Under the pieces are notes generated by a model. That model was not told the DNA's origin. It saw only the letters and a list, made by a program, of their open reading frames with translations, and searched no databases. From Phycisphaerales bacterium (GTDB lineage Bacteria; Planctomycetota; Phycisphaerae; UBA1845), in NCBI GenBank assembly GCA_020852275.1, contig JADZBE010000038.1:62001-126000 (forward strand): a stretch of DNA of 64,000 bases, written 5' to 3'. The translations under genes were made by a program, and so were the position numbers. Shown here one piece after another: positions 18,075 to 26,743 of this stretch; the first letter of the stretch is position 1; every line of letters starts with the position of its first letter.

Positions 18075-18664
18075 GAGTGGCTCGTCTCCGCCGCCTCTCC
18101 ACCCGCATCCGACTGTTCGGGCCTCGATCCGGAGTTGGGGTATCCGGTAATCCGAGGGTCCTTTCGCGGCTTAAGCCGCTTCGTCTGATCAAAGACGGAC
18201 AGCAGCTCCTCCTTGCCCAGGATCATCTCATCCCGGCTGCGACCCACGAGCGAAAAATCCGGAGTCAATTCAATCGCGTCCACGGGACAGGCCTCTTCGC
18301 ACATGCCGCAGTAAATGCAGCGCAGCTCGTCAATGTCAAACTTGACCGGATATTTTTCCCGGTCCTGCCAGGGCGACTCGCCCGCCTCGATGTGAATGCA
18401 GTGCGCCGGGCAGGCGGTGGAGCACATATAACAGGCGACGCACGCGACGCGGCCGTCATGGTCGCGGTTGAGCCGGTGCACGCCACGATAGTTCTCCGTG
18501 CGGAGCGGGCGCTTCTCCTCCGGATATTGCACCGTCCGCCGCAGGTTGCGCGAAACCAAATGCCGCAGCGTCGTCGCCATGCCGTCCACGATCTGCGGAA
18601 GAAACAGTCGCTCCGCGGCACGCAGCGCCGGCGCTTCAATCTGAATGATGTCTTCGTCACGCAT
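18071..18664 (-). CDS. nuoI: NADH-quinone oxidoreductase subunit I (two 4Fe-4S clusters)
   Basis: A 197-residue peripheral-arm subunit carrying clusters N6a and N6b. Cysteines 75, 78, 81, 85 ([12 protein letters not shown]) and 116, 119, 122, 126 ([12 protein letters not shown]) form two canonical ferredoxin motifs. The N-terminal amphipathic region precedes the domain as in the family. The C-terminus ([20 protein letters not shown]) is a low-complexity extension. I chose ATG 18664 over the frame start at 18679. A nucleotidyltransferase-like gene ends 14 nt upstream, the first foreign gene met on going up the operon. Confidence 0.96.
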   Translation of the reverse strand: MRDEDIIQIEAPALRAAERLFLPQIVDGMATTLRHLVSRNLRRTVQYPEEKRPLRTENYRGVHRLNRDHDGRVACVACYMCSTACPAHCIHIEAGESPWQDREKYPVKFDIDELRCIYCGMCEEACPVDAIELTPDFSLVGRSRDEMILGKEELLSVFDQTKRLKPRKDPRITGYPNSGSRPEQSDAGGEAAETSHS

Positions 18665-18678
18665 CCTGATTTCCCACA

Positions 18679-19269
18679 CTACTCCAAGCCCGGCAGCCCG
18701 GCTTCGCGCGCCGCCTGCTCAACCTGGTCCAGTCGAACGCGTAGATCCTCAGGCAACGAATCCCGCACTCTGCTGTCGATCAGTCCCACTCGCAGCATGT
18801 CCGCCACATGCACCCGGTCCAAGTCGCGAAATGACGTTAGTTTCATTCGCACCAGCGCCGGCAGGTCCAATACCCAGAAGCCATCTGCGTCAAACACGGA
18901 CTCATCGACATCCGGCGCCGGCACGGTGTTCGAGGGCCAAACTTTCTGGCCGGCCCAGACCAAATGCACGCCCGCGCGACGCTGAGGTTCTTGGGGATCA
19001 AGAAAAATAACCCAGCCGCGCAGATCCTCCCGTATGAACCCGATCCCGGCCATGGCGGCTGAGACCAACTCGACGTCTATCTTGCGCACGAGCAGATCTA
19101 CGTCTTTCGTGGTGCGCGTCGCGGAAGGATCCCTTCGAGCAATCCAAGTTGCCACGGCATTCCCGCCAATGACGGCATAGGATACTCCAGCCTCGTTCAG
19201 CGCCGCCGTCACGACCCTGAGTCGCTCTTGGACTCTGTTCATCGCTTCCACATAGGCTGAAAAGGACAT
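18679..19269 (-). CDS. nucleotidyltransferase-fold protein (AbiEii/DUF6036-like), inserted between nuoH and nuoI
   Basis: A 196-residue protein. [13 protein letters not shown] is followed by [12 protein letters not shown], with the GG and D-x-D spacing of polymerase-beta-type nucleotidyltransferases. A C-terminal helical part ([20 protein letters not shown]) resembles AbiEii/DUF6036 proteins, which in some bacteria act as toxins or antitoxins. It is clearly paralogous to the protein at 30533-31144 (same motifs and same LPEDLR near the end). No partner gene is adjacent here. The start ATG 19269 is used because the longer frame begins with TTG 19296. It ends 14 nt before nuoI and starts 30 nt after nuoH, so it is embedded in the operon. 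The substrate is unknown. Confidence 0.7.
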   Translation of the reverse strand: MSFSAYVEAMNRVQERLRVVTAALNEAGVSYAVIGGNAVATWIARRDPSATRTTKDVDLLVRKIDVELVSAAMAGIGFIREDLRGWVIFLDPQEPQRRAGVHLVWAGQKVWPSNTVPAPDVDESVFDADGFWVLDLPALVRMKLTSFRDLDRVHVADMLRVGLIDSRVRDSLPEDLRVRLDQVEQAAREAGLPGLE

Positions 19270-19299
19270 CGGTTCACCCACAGCATTGCAGATCAATCA

Positions 19300-20547
19300 T
19301 CATCCGACGGAATACGCACCAGTCGACTTGCTGCGATGCTCGTCCTGCAACCCTTCGCGCAACAGATTCGCCTGTCGCCCGGTGATCGGCGCTTTCGATC
19401 GCGCGGCTACGATCAGAGCCCCGACCAGCACCGTCGTATTGGTCGCCAGACAGGCCGGAATTGACCTGTGCCATCCGAAGTACAACAACCCCGCCGCCGA
19501 CACGAACAGCCCCAGCGAAAGCGGCACCAGACTCTTCCAGGCAAGCCGCATCAACTGATCGAAGCGGAAACGCGGAAGCGACCAGCGAATCCACATGTAC
19601 ACAAAAATCATGACGGCGACCTTGCCGCCGAATACGAGCAGCTTGGCGAGCACCGCGCCGGCGGACGCGGCCTGCGGGGTCAAGAGGCCAAGAAACCAGA
19701 CGTGCCATCCACCGAAGAACAACACCACAATGAGCGCACTGGTCGTGATCATGGACGCATACTCGGCAAGAAAGAACAGGCCGAATTTCAGCGCGCCATA
19801 CTCCGTGTGGTACCCGCCCACCAGTTCCTGCTCCGCCTCCGCGAGGTCGAACGGCGCGCGATTCGCCTCCGCCAGCGCCGTGATAAACAGGATCAGCGCG
19901 GCCAATGGGTGGCGGAAAACGTTCCACACACCGGTCGAGGCCTGGTCCGCGAGAATCTCCTCCAGCCGCAGACTCCCCATCGTCAGGGCGACGACGAGGA
20001 TCGCCAGTCCCATCGGAATCTCATAAGCGAGCATCTGCGCGCACGCTCGCATGGCGCCGTAAAACGAATACTTGTTGTTGCTTGACCACCCGCCGAGGAC
20101 CACGCCATACACGGAAAGCGACATGACGGCCAGAATGTACAGCAGTCCCACATTGAGACTCACGACCTGCACGTCAAGCACGCGCTCGCCGGGCTTATAT
20201 GCGTCGCCAAGCCAGGGCAGCGTCGAGACATCGAGCCGCCCGCCCCAAGGTATCACCAGAAATGCAATGCCGGCAATAAGAAAAACCAGCCCGGGAGCGA
20301 GCACGAACAGCACCCTGTCCACATGCCCCGGGATGTAGTCCTCCTTGAACAAAAACTTCAGCCCGTCGGCGAACGGCTGAAACAGACCCAGTGGACCCGC
20401 ACGGTTGGGTCCGTAGCGGTCCTGCGTCCAGGCCGCGATCTTGCGTTCCAGCAGAATGCAATACGCCACCGCGCCCTGGATCGTCCCGTAGACGACCAGC
20501 GCCAGCAGCAGGCTGAAACCGAATTGACTGGTGAAGAAATCCCGCAT
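19300..20547 (-). CDS. nuoH: NADH-quinone oxidoreductase subunit H
   Basis: A 415-residue membrane subunit at the junction with the peripheral arm, forming part of the quinone cavity. Family blocks are visible: ERKIAAWTQDRYGPNRAGP, GLFQPFADGLKFLFKED, YSFYGAMRACAQMLAYEIPMG, ALAEANRAPFDLAEAEQELV and GYHTEYGALKFGLFFLAEY. The C-terminal ~35 residues after the last helix are charged and variable. Start ATG 20547. A small hypothetical gene ends 1 nt upstream. Confidence 0.96.
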   Translation of the reverse strand: MRDFFTSQFGFSLLLALVVYGTIQGAVAYCILLERKIAAWTQDRYGPNRAGPLGLFQPFADGLKFLFKEDYIPGHVDRVLFVLAPGLVFLIAGIAFLVIPWGGRLDVSTLPWLGDAYKPGERVLDVQVVSLNVGLLYILAVMSLSVYGVVLGGWSSNNKYSFYGAMRACAQMLAYEIPMGLAILVVALTMGSLRLEEILADQASTGVWNVFRHPLAALILFITALAEANRAPFDLAEAEQELVGGYHTEYGALKFGLFFLAEYASMITTSALIVVLFFGGWHVWFLGLLTPQAASAGAVLAKLLVFGGKVAVMIFVYMWIRWSLPRFRFDQLMRLAWKSLVPLSLGLFVSAAGLLYFGWHRSIPACLATNTTVLVGALIVAARSKAPITGRQANLLREGLQDEHRSKSTGAYSVG

Positions 20548-20548
20548 G

Positions 20549-20788
20549 TTATCGGCGCCGGGCCTTTCGTCCGCGGCCGTTTCGGAAGTTCAAGGTTGAG
20601 ACCCGAAGCAGATCCATCACCTGACAGGTGCCGTCCTCGTACGCCACCACAAAAGTCCGCTGAGCCGTGGGCGGAACGAAGAGGAACTCCGGATGATCGA
20701 CGCCGATGCGCTGCCCATCCGCGGTGCAAATCTCGAAGGCCTCGAACGGCCTCGCGTCCTTCGCGCGCCTCAGTTGTTCCAAGGTCAT
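20549..20788 (-). CDS. small conserved hypothetical protein between nuoG and nuoH
   Basis: A 79-residue protein starting MTLEQLRRAKDARPFEAFEI and containing DGQRIGVDHPEFLFVPP, VVAYEDGTCQVMDLL and a basic tail. The pattern (a short beta-rich protein with DG..I.V.HPEF) resembles a small family I recall from planctomycetes and verrucomicrobia with no known function. It is tightly packed: 15 nt after the nuoG stop and 1 nt before nuoH. It is one more accessory gene inside the operon. No catalytic residues can be named. Confidence 0.65.
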   Translation of the reverse strand: MTLEQLRRAKDARPFEAFEICTADGQRIGVDHPEFLFVPPTAQRTFVVAYEDGTCQVMDLLRVSTLNFRNGRGRKARRR

Positions 20789-20803
20789 GTAGAAGGTCCA
20801 AGG

Positions 20804-22438
20804 CTAATGGCTGTGCTCCGGCATCGGCGGCGGCGTGTACGGCTCTCCGAATGCAGGCATCTGCTCGGCCATCAACTCACGAACTCTCTCGCCGTCGGCC
20901 AAACCCACGTACCCCGCGACCTCGAACAGCAACTGCTCATCCCGCAGGGCGCCCTCCGGCGGTTGGATCGCGCGGTCGAACGGCTGAATCAGACCGTCCG
21001 CGTTCACGAACGACCCCGACCGCTCCGCCCAGCTTCCCGCCGGAAGCACGATGGCCGCGCCCTCGACCAGCGGGTTCGGCAATATATCCGCAACCACCAG
21101 CAGGCGGAACTGCGCGGCGATCTTGGCCGTGTTCGCATCGACCCACGGCTTGGGATGGCCCCCGACGACCCAAGCGGCGCTGAACTCCCCCTTCATGCTT
21201 CGTGCCACGAACTGATCGAAGGTCGCCGTTTCTCCGCCCATCGCCGCGACGATCATCTCCACGCCGCGACGGTTGGGGGCTTTCTCCTTGAGGATCGCAA
21301 ACCGCAGCTTCGCGCCGTCCCCGTTGACGCCGACCGGAAACCGCTGGTCCTCGCCTTCATGCGGCGTCGGACCCAAGGCAAGCACCGCCTTCGGATCGGC
21401 CTCGCGCACGAACTTCGCCAGCAGCCACGCCTCCTCGCACGACATGAACGGCGAGAGCAGCGCCGCCGCCCGCTGACCCTTGCCCCCTTCTTCCTGCATG
21501 TGCTCGACGAAGCGGAAGCGGATCATCCGCGCAAGCTCACCGTTGTCCGGCGTCACGCTGTCCATGCCGCGGCGCACGATGGGACGGGTGATGCGCTTCG
21601 GATCCTGCACGTATTTCCACCCGAAGCGCCCCTCGTCACACATCCACCAGTCGTTCACTTTGGGGTTGAACCGCGGCTTGACGCGCTGAATCGTCTCGTC
21701 GGCCTGGTCGATCCGGATCGTGCAGCCGCGAGCGCAACCCGGACAGACCGAGTCCGCGCTCCGCAGCTCCCACACGCGCCGCTTGAACAGGAAATCCTTG
21801 TCCAGCAGACAGCCGACCGGACAGATATCCACCACGTTGCCTTGAAGCGCATTGTCGAGCGGATACCCCGGAAATACGTCGATCTCCGCCTTGGAGCCGC
21901 GGTTGACAACGCACAACTCGTGCGTCCCCGACACCTCGTGCGTGAACCGCACGCAGCGCGTGCACGTCACGCAGCGATCCTGGTACAGCAGCGTTTTAGG
22001 CCCGATGTCCTTCTTCGGGTTCTTCCACTTGGCGTCCACCATGCGCGACTCGGCATGGCCGAATTTGTAGCTGTAATCCTGCAGATAGCACTCGCCCGCC
22101 TGATCGCAGACGGGACAATCCAGCGGGTGATTCAGCAGGAAATACTCCATGCAGTCCGCCTGATTGTCTTTCACCGCCGGCGAATCGAACCGCACTTCCA
22201 TGCCGTCCTTCACCGGCGTCTGACAACTCGGCACCAGCTTCGGCGCCCAGGCCAGCTCGCCCGTCTTCGGGTTGGGCATCTTCATTTCCATCAGGCACAG
22301 GCGGCACGACGCCACGATGGAAAGACCCGGGTGATAACAATAATGAGGAACATCCCAGCCGGCTTCGAGCGCCGCCTGAAGCACCGGCACGCCGTCGCGG
22401 CACTGGATTTCCTGGTTGTCAATGATGATTTTCGGCAT
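20804..22438 (-). CDS. nuoG: NADH-quinone oxidoreductase subunit G (short form)
   Basis: A 544-residue Fe-S subunit of the peripheral arm. The N-terminal 2Fe-2S domain has Cys34, 45, 48 and 72. The His/Cys cluster motif HPLDCPVCDQAGECYLQDY follows, then 4Fe-4S ligands in DRCVTCTRCVRFTHE, NVVDICPVGCLLDKDF and CPGCARGCTIRID. The molybdopterin-like part is short (E. coli NuoG has about 900 residues) and keeps the segment GSWAERSGSFVNADGLIQ. ATG 22438 is chosen because the retropepsin-like gene ends 8 nt upstream and translation from 22504 would overlap it. All cluster ligands appear intact. Confidence 0.95.
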   Translation of the reverse strand: MPKIIIDNQEIQCRDGVPVLQAALEAGWDVPHYCYHPGLSIVASCRLCLMEMKMPNPKTGELAWAPKLVPSCQTPVKDGMEVRFDSPAVKDNQADCMEYFLLNHPLDCPVCDQAGECYLQDYSYKFGHAESRMVDAKWKNPKKDIGPKTLLYQDRCVTCTRCVRFTHEVSGTHELCVVNRGSKAEIDVFPGYPLDNALQGNVVDICPVGCLLDKDFLFKRRVWELRSADSVCPGCARGCTIRIDQADETIQRVKPRFNPKVNDWWMCDEGRFGWKYVQDPKRITRPIVRRGMDSVTPDNGELARMIRFRFVEHMQEEGGKGQRAAALLSPFMSCEEAWLLAKFVREADPKAVLALGPTPHEGEDQRFPVGVNGDGAKLRFAILKEKAPNRRGVEMIVAAMGGETATFDQFVARSMKGEFSAAWVVGGHPKPWVDANTAKIAAQFRLLVVADILPNPLVEGAAIVLPAGSWAERSGSFVNADGLIQPFDRAIQPPEGALRDEQLLFEVAGYVGLADGERVRELMAEQMPAFGEPYTPPPMPEHSH

Positions 22439-22445
22439 AACGAAC

Positions 22446-22865
22446 CTACATCTGCCTGCGAACCGAGGGCGAGCCGGCAGCGCCGGGCAGCCACATGGAG
22501 GCATCCGCCATCAACGTCATCTGGAGCGGGTAAAGCTCTCGCTTCAGGGGATTCAGCGCCAAGCCCATGGCCTCGAGCGTCGTGGCCCCGAGCAGGGCAG
22601 TATCGGTCTTCTCGCCAAACACCACCGGCGCGCCGCCTTCGTGATCCTTGTAAACAAAGTGAGCCGTGCCGATTTCGCGCTCGATCTCGCCCCCGTTGGC
22701 CAGGATGAAAGACGCCTTCTTGAAGGGTTTGACCCCGATGGCGCGCAGCACCTCGCGGGGTACGACTGTATGGACGGCGCCGGAATCGATGAGGAATTGC
22801 AACTCACGCTCCGCTTTCGACTGAGCGTCCTTCTTGATCTTCAGTTTCAGTCTTGTCAGACCCAT
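22446..22865 (-). CDS. retropepsin-like aspartic protease, immediately upstream of nuoG
   Basis: A 139-residue protein with the retropepsin catalytic loop FLIDSGAVHTVVP (D-S-G in place of D-T-G) and a second core motif LLGATTLEAMGLALNP (flap and hydrophobic-hydrophobic-Gly part). It is a single-domain form that would act as a homodimer. It is paralogous to 29981-30355: both share LGAT(T/A)LEAMG and the same spacing. ATG 22865 has GAGGA upstream. The stop lies 7 nt before nuoG ATG, so the nuoG ribosome site is inside this gene's end. No signal peptide; cytosolic. The substrate is unknown. Confidence 0.72.
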   Translation of the reverse strand: MGLTRLKLKIKKDAQSKAERELQFLIDSGAVHTVVPREVLRAIGVKPFKKASFILANGGEIEREIGTAHFVYKDHEGGAPVVFGEKTDTALLGATTLEAMGLALNPLKRELYPLQMTLMADASMWLPGAAGSPSVRRQM

Positions 22866-23125
22866 CGAGTCCTCATCCTCGAAGTTCGACGATCGGCTTT
22901 GAGTGCGACGAAACGAGATCGTCCACGGTGCGGGGTCAGGCCCGACCCCCGCTCCGTCAATTGAATGCCCCGCCCCTTCGCGCCGTCCGAGCAAGCTCGA
23001 TGCATGGAGCCTGGAAGCAAGCTCCATGCCCCATCCGCATTGGCGCGGATTCTAGTCGAACCGCCCCCAACTCGAAACTTCGCGCTTCCGGAGCGCCGCC
23101 GCGACCAGCCCCCGGTCCGCTTTCC

Positions 23126-24874
23126 TCATCCCGTCGGGTCCGCGTTTCTGGCGACCCTGGGCGGCCGTTGCTTTGTTACCATGAACGGCCCCAGCGCCAG
23201 ATGCTCCAGCCCAGAGTTCTCGAACACGTGCAGCGCCTCCTTCGGACCGGCGCAGATCGGGTAGCCGTGCAGGTTGAACGACGTGTTCAGCATCACTCCC
23301 CGCCCGCTGAGCCGCTCGAAGTGCTTCAGGCAGCGGTGCAGGTCCGGGTTGTGCTCCGGCTCCAGAAGCTGTGCCCGCGCCGTCAGGTCCGCGTTGTGCA
23401 CGGCCGCGAGAAACTCGGGGAACGTCTCGCGGCTGTCAAACGTGAGCATCATGTGCGGGCTGGGAAGGTGCTTCGGATTGTGGATGTACTCGTCCGACCG
23501 TTCGCGCAGCATGATCGGCGCAAACGGCATCCAGAAGTCGCGCTTCTTGACCATCTGGTTGATGACCCGCACGCTGTCCAGCTTGCTCGGATCGGCCAGG
23601 ATCGACCGGTTTCCCAGCGCCCGCGCGCCAAACTCCATCCGCCCCCGGCACCGCGCCACCGGATGGCCGGCGTGAACCAGCCGGGCAATCTCCAGCTCGA
23701 TGTCCGCAGGCCGGCTGAACGCCCACTGCCTTTCTTCCAGCAAGTTTCGCGCCGCGGATTCGTCCACGTCCGGACCAAAGTAGATCGGCCCCCACGGCTC
23801 AAGCTCCGCCGCGTCCGCCAGCTCCGCGTGCGCCAAGGCCGCGGCGCCGTACGAGAGCGACTCATCCCCGCACGAAGGCAGCACGCCCAAGTGCGACACC
23901 TCCGGCAGCTCCATCAGCCGCTTGTTGGCCTTGACGTTCATGAACACGCCGCCGCCGCCGACCACTTTCCCCAGCCGCGTGTGCCGGACGCAGTTCTGCG
24001 CCCACTGCACGATCAGGTCTTCGGTGAACTTCTGAAGCCCGGCGCAAATCGCGTCGAAACGCCGCAGCCGCATCGCCCGCAAGAGGCTTGGCCCCTGCAT
24101 GTGCATCGGCAGAAGCGTTTTCTTCGCGAAGCCCAGCCCGTCGGGGCGCAGCTCGACGTAGCGGTGGAAGATCCGGGCGGCCTCTTCCGCGCGGCGCGCG
24201 TCGTGGTACGGCGCCATGCCCATCAGCTTGTACTCGTGGTCGTAGGGGATGAAGCCCATGAGGTACGTGACGAAGGCGTAGATCGTGCCGATGCTGTGCG
24301 GGATCGTGGTCGCGGCGATGCGCTTCAACGTGCCTTTCGAAGCGATCGAGACCGTCGCGCAGTGATGCTCCCCGGCGCCGTCCAGCGTGAGCACGAGGTG
24401 ATCGCTGCCCGCATCCGTTCGCATCGCGTAGTACGCTGAAGCCGCATGGCAGGCGTGATGCCCGTAAGCCTTCACGTCGCCGCCGACAAGCCCGCACTCT
24501 TCCAGCAGCGCGCGCCGCAGCTTCATGTTGTGCTTCAGCCGTGCATACGGCATCTTGCCGATGAGCCGGATCAGCGCCATCCGCGCCAGCCCCGACGGGC
24601 GAAGCAGCCGCTCGAACGCGTACAGCGTCGCCTTCAGGTCGCGCCGCCGCGGCACGCCGGAAATCGTCGAGAATGCCACGCGTTCGATGTCGCCCGCGGC
24701 AAGCCCCAGGTACTTCAGCGCGTGCTTGACGGCCTCGGAGGGAAACCCCCAGTAATTCTTCTCGTACCGGATGCGCTCCTCCTGCACGAGGTACGCCACC
24801 TTGCCACCGACGAGCGCGCACACGGAGGCGTTGTGCCCGTCGTGGATGCCGAGGATGACCTTGCCCTTGTCCAT
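23126..24874 (-). CDS. NodU/CmcH-family carbamoyltransferase
   Basis: A 582-residue protein. The N-terminal ASKHA domain begins VILGIHDGHNASVCAL and contains HHACHAASAYYA, LTLDGAGEHHCAT and PYDHEYKLMGMAPYHD, the metal- and carbamoyl-phosphate-handling motifs of NodU/CmcH/TobZ enzymes. The C-terminal YrdC-like/Sua5-like part includes MEFGARALGNRSILADP and GVMLNTSFNLHGYPI. Such enzymes transfer carbamoyl groups to hydroxyls of sugars or antibiotics. It is followed upstream by a methyltransferase gene, so the pair may decorate a glycan or metabolite. Both lie between nuoF and nuoG, which has no obvious functional logic. Length and motifs are typical. Confidence 0.9.
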   Translation of the reverse strand: MDKGKVILGIHDGHNASVCALVGGKVAYLVQEERIRYEKNYWGFPSEAVKHALKYLGLAAGDIERVAFSTISGVPRRRDLKATLYAFERLLRPSGLARMALIRLIGKMPYARLKHNMKLRRALLEECGLVGGDVKAYGHHACHAASAYYAMRTDAGSDHLVLTLDGAGEHHCATVSIASKGTLKRIAATTIPHSIGTIYAFVTYLMGFIPYDHEYKLMGMAPYHDARRAEEAARIFHRYVELRPDGLGFAKKTLLPMHMQGPSLLRAMRLRRFDAICAGLQKFTEDLIVQWAQNCVRHTRLGKVVGGGGVFMNVKANKRLMELPEVSHLGVLPSCGDESLSYGAAALAHAELADAAELEPWGPIYFGPDVDESAARNLLEERQWAFSRPADIELEIARLVHAGHPVARCRGRMEFGARALGNRSILADPSKLDSVRVINQMVKKRDFWMPFAPIMLRERSDEYIHNPKHLPSPHMMLTFDSRETFPEFLAAVHNADLTARAQLLEPEHNPDLHRCLKHFERLSGRGVMLNTSFNLHGYPICAGPKEALHVFENSGLEHLALGPFMVTKQRPPRVARNADPTG

Positions 24875-24956
24875 TGCACGAATGTCTGACCGTTGCCGAG
24901 CCGCACCCGGAAAGCAGTCGGTTCTTCAGAGCCGCGCCCGTACGGAAGCGAACTTC

Positions 24957-25991
24957 TCAGCACCGCGCCAAGCGCGAAGCGGATTCCGTCGCGTCGCCGA
25001 CGACTTCCGCCGGTCGAAGGAAAAACGTCCACCCCGCCGCACGATAATGGAACGCCAGCAGATCACACAAGACCGCCGGCGGCAGCGCGCGCAGGGCCTC
25101 CAGCGCCTGCGGATCGCGCGTGTGCTCCTCGGGCGTGACGGGTAGCCCGCCGCGCTTCGCCAGCCCCGCGAAATCCCAACCGGTCCTCGCGAAAATCGCC
25201 AACAATTCCTCGAAAAGAAACGAGTGCTCGCAGGGATTCGAGAAAGTGTCCGACACGTGCGTCAGTCGGTTGCGGCGCAGCGCCACCCGGATGATCTCCA
25301 TCAGGCGAAACGGCGGGCCGAAGCGCAGCCGCCGGCGCAGCGTTTGCAATCCGTCGATCAGCGTGTGCTTGCGGGAGAGCCGCAGCACGCGGACGGTTCG
25401 AGCGCGCCGGTCAAACGCATCCGCCGGCAGGAAGCGATCTAGCAAGTCGCGCACCGCAAGCACTTCCCGCCGACCCGTGCGTGAGTAGACGTACACTTGA
25501 AACAGCCCGTCTTCACGGATGATGCTCCGCACGTGGGAGAAGCCCGCCGCGGGGTCGGCAAGGTGGTGCAGGACGCCCATCGACGTGACCACGTCGAACC
25601 GTTCGGCGGGATTCGAAGCGGCATTGCGGCCCAAGACGCTCGCGGCGCACAGCGCGTCCAACACCGGCTCGGAAATGTCGCACCGCACAAACGTCAGGTT
25701 CAGCTTCGAGCGATCGGCCAGCCGCCGCGCCAGCTCCAGGCTGGCGGGATTGACGTCGATGCCCACGATGCGGGCGTTCGGGAAGATCCTCGCCAGCCCC
25801 GCCGTCGCCTCGCCCGTGCCGCATCCGACGTCGGCGATGCGCAAATCGGCTTTGCTCAAGAGTGCGGGCGCGAGGCGGCGCATCCCCTCGCGGAGAATCC
25901 GCGCCGAAGTGGTGCGCACGACCCCGTCGCCGGGATAAGGCAACTGAGTGTACAACGGCGCGGTAGAAGAACGGTTGGTCGGCTCGCCCAC
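24957..25991 (-). CDS. class I SAM-dependent methyltransferase
   Basis: A protein of about 344 residues. The Rossmann SAM-binding motif ADVGCGTGEATAGLAR is followed by an acidic strand-2 end (IVGIDVNPASLELARRLAD) and VVTSMGVLHHLADPAAGF. The C-terminal half (about 170-340) is a helical domain of unknown use. The start is uncertain. The frame continues to 26084, but bases 26003-26080 are a duplicated piece of the nuoF 3' end read in another frame, so the true start must be downstream; GTG 25991 is used here and gives VGEPTNRSSTAPLYTQLPYP. It ends 82 bp before the carbamoyltransferase start and is likely co-transcribed with it. Confidence 0.78.
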   Translation of the reverse strand: MGEPTNRSSTAPLYTQLPYPGDGVVRTTSARILREGMRRLAPALLSKADLRIADVGCGTGEATAGLARIFPNARIVGIDVNPASLELARRLADRSKLNLTFVRCDISEPVLDALCAASVLGRNAASNPAERFDVVTSMGVLHHLADPAAGFSHVRSIIREDGLFQVYVYSRTGRREVLAVRDLLDRFLPADAFDRRARTVRVLRLSRKHTLIDGLQTLRRRLRFGPPFRLMEIIRVALRRNRLTHVSDTFSNPCEHSFLFEELLAIFARTGWDFAGLAKRGGLPVTPEEHTRDPQALEALRALPPAVLCDLLAFHYRAAGWTFFLRPAEVVGDATESASRLARC

Positions 25992-26002
25992 GGAGAATGA
26001 TC

Positions 26003-26080
26003 TCAATTCACGACCGCCAGCGCCCGCTTCACCGCGTCCGGCGATTCGCGGCGGATGTGCTCCTCCAGCCCGGTGTGGAA
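26003..26080 (-). repeat. duplicated nuoF 3' end (direct repeat copy 1, vestigial)
   Basis: These 78 bp match 26666-26743, the true end of nuoF, at all but about five positions. Read on the minus strand they still encode the NuoF tail (EEHIRRESPDAVKRALAVVN) and its TGA stop, but an in-frame stop lies directly upstream, so it is a relic. Together with the nuoF copy it brackets the toxin-antitoxin pair. Confidence 0.9.
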
Positions 26081-26096
26081 TCACCCTTCCACATTC

Positions 26097-26402
26097 TCAA
26101 ACAGAGAGCCGCGAAGCTGAGAAGGAAGTCTCATCCTTGGTTATCGATACACATCTCTCCGATGTCCGACGCCATATACATACAAGCAAGCGCTTCCGGG
26201 AGTCATCGATCCGGTAGAGGATGCGGTAGCCGCCGCTACGCACGCGATACGCATGGGTCAGACCCTTGAGTTTCTGCACGCCGTGCGCCCTTGGATCGTC
26301 GCGCAGCGCCGCGATTTTTTCCAGAAGACGCCGCACGTCCGCACGGGGAATGCGCGCCAATTCCCGCTCGGCCGAAGGAAGCACGAGAACGTCATACGAC
26401 AT
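26097..26402 (-). CDS. RelE/ParE-family toxin
   Basis: A 101-residue protein of the type II toxin fold. It starts MSYDVLVLPSAERELARIP, continues LLEKIAALRDDPRAHGVQKL, and ends with the strand signature YRVRSGGYRILYRIDD and LLVCIWRRTSER. RelE/ParE proteins cleave ribosome-bound mRNA or poison gyrase. ATG 26402 follows the stop of the partner gene by 3 nt, the usual antitoxin-first order. The module lies between nuoF and the methyltransferase and is flanked by two copies of the nuoF 3' end. Confidence 0.85.
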   Translation of the reverse strand: MSYDVLVLPSAERELARIPRADVRRLLEKIAALRDDPRAHGVQKLKGLTHAYRVRSGGYRILYRIDDSRKRLLVCIWRRTSERCVSITKDETSFSASRLSV

Positions 26403-26405
26403 GCG

Positions 26406-26618
26406 TCACTCGCTCCGCTTCTTGAGCAGGCGGCGTCTCACGGTCGATATCGGAGAAGCGGCCCGCTCCTCGTGCCGGCGAGCGTGAAACACGGCGGCGT
26501 CAATCTGATCCCACGAGACCAGGACTTCCGCCATCCGGGTCGCGATTTCGCCCAGGAATTCCATCTGATCGGCGGTATCGAGTCTGTCGAATGCCTTTCT
26601 CACCGCAGTCTTCGTCAT
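26406..26618 (-). CDS. putative antitoxin partner of the RelE-like toxin
   Basis: A 70-residue protein, MTKTAVRKAFDRLDTADQME onward, with a long amphipathic helix and a basic tail (RRRLLKKRSE). It has no clear DNA-binding family that I recognise. Gene order (upstream of the toxin), size, and 3-nt spacing support an antitoxin role. Start ATG 26618 has GGGAA upstream. It begins 47 bp after the nuoF stop, within the segment bounded by the direct repeats. Confidence 0.65.
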   Translation of the reverse strand: MTKTAVRKAFDRLDTADQMEFLGEIATRMAEVLVSWDQIDAAVFHARRHEERAASPISTVRRRLLKKRSE

Positions 26619-26665
26619 TTCCCGATTCACCTTGTCTATGTATCCCCCCAAATGCCTGCCAGCCT

Positions 26666-26743
26666 TCAATTCACCACCGCCAGCGCCCGCTTCACCGCCT
26701 CCGGCGATTCGCGGCGGATGTGCTCCTCCAGCTCGGCGCGGAA
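26666..26743 (-). repeat. nuoF 3' end (direct repeat copy 2, in the functional gene)
   Basis: These 78 bp contain the last 25 codons and stop of nuoF and are repeated at 26003-26080. The distance between repeat starts is 663 bp; the toxin-antitoxin pair occupies the interval. Confidence 0.9.
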
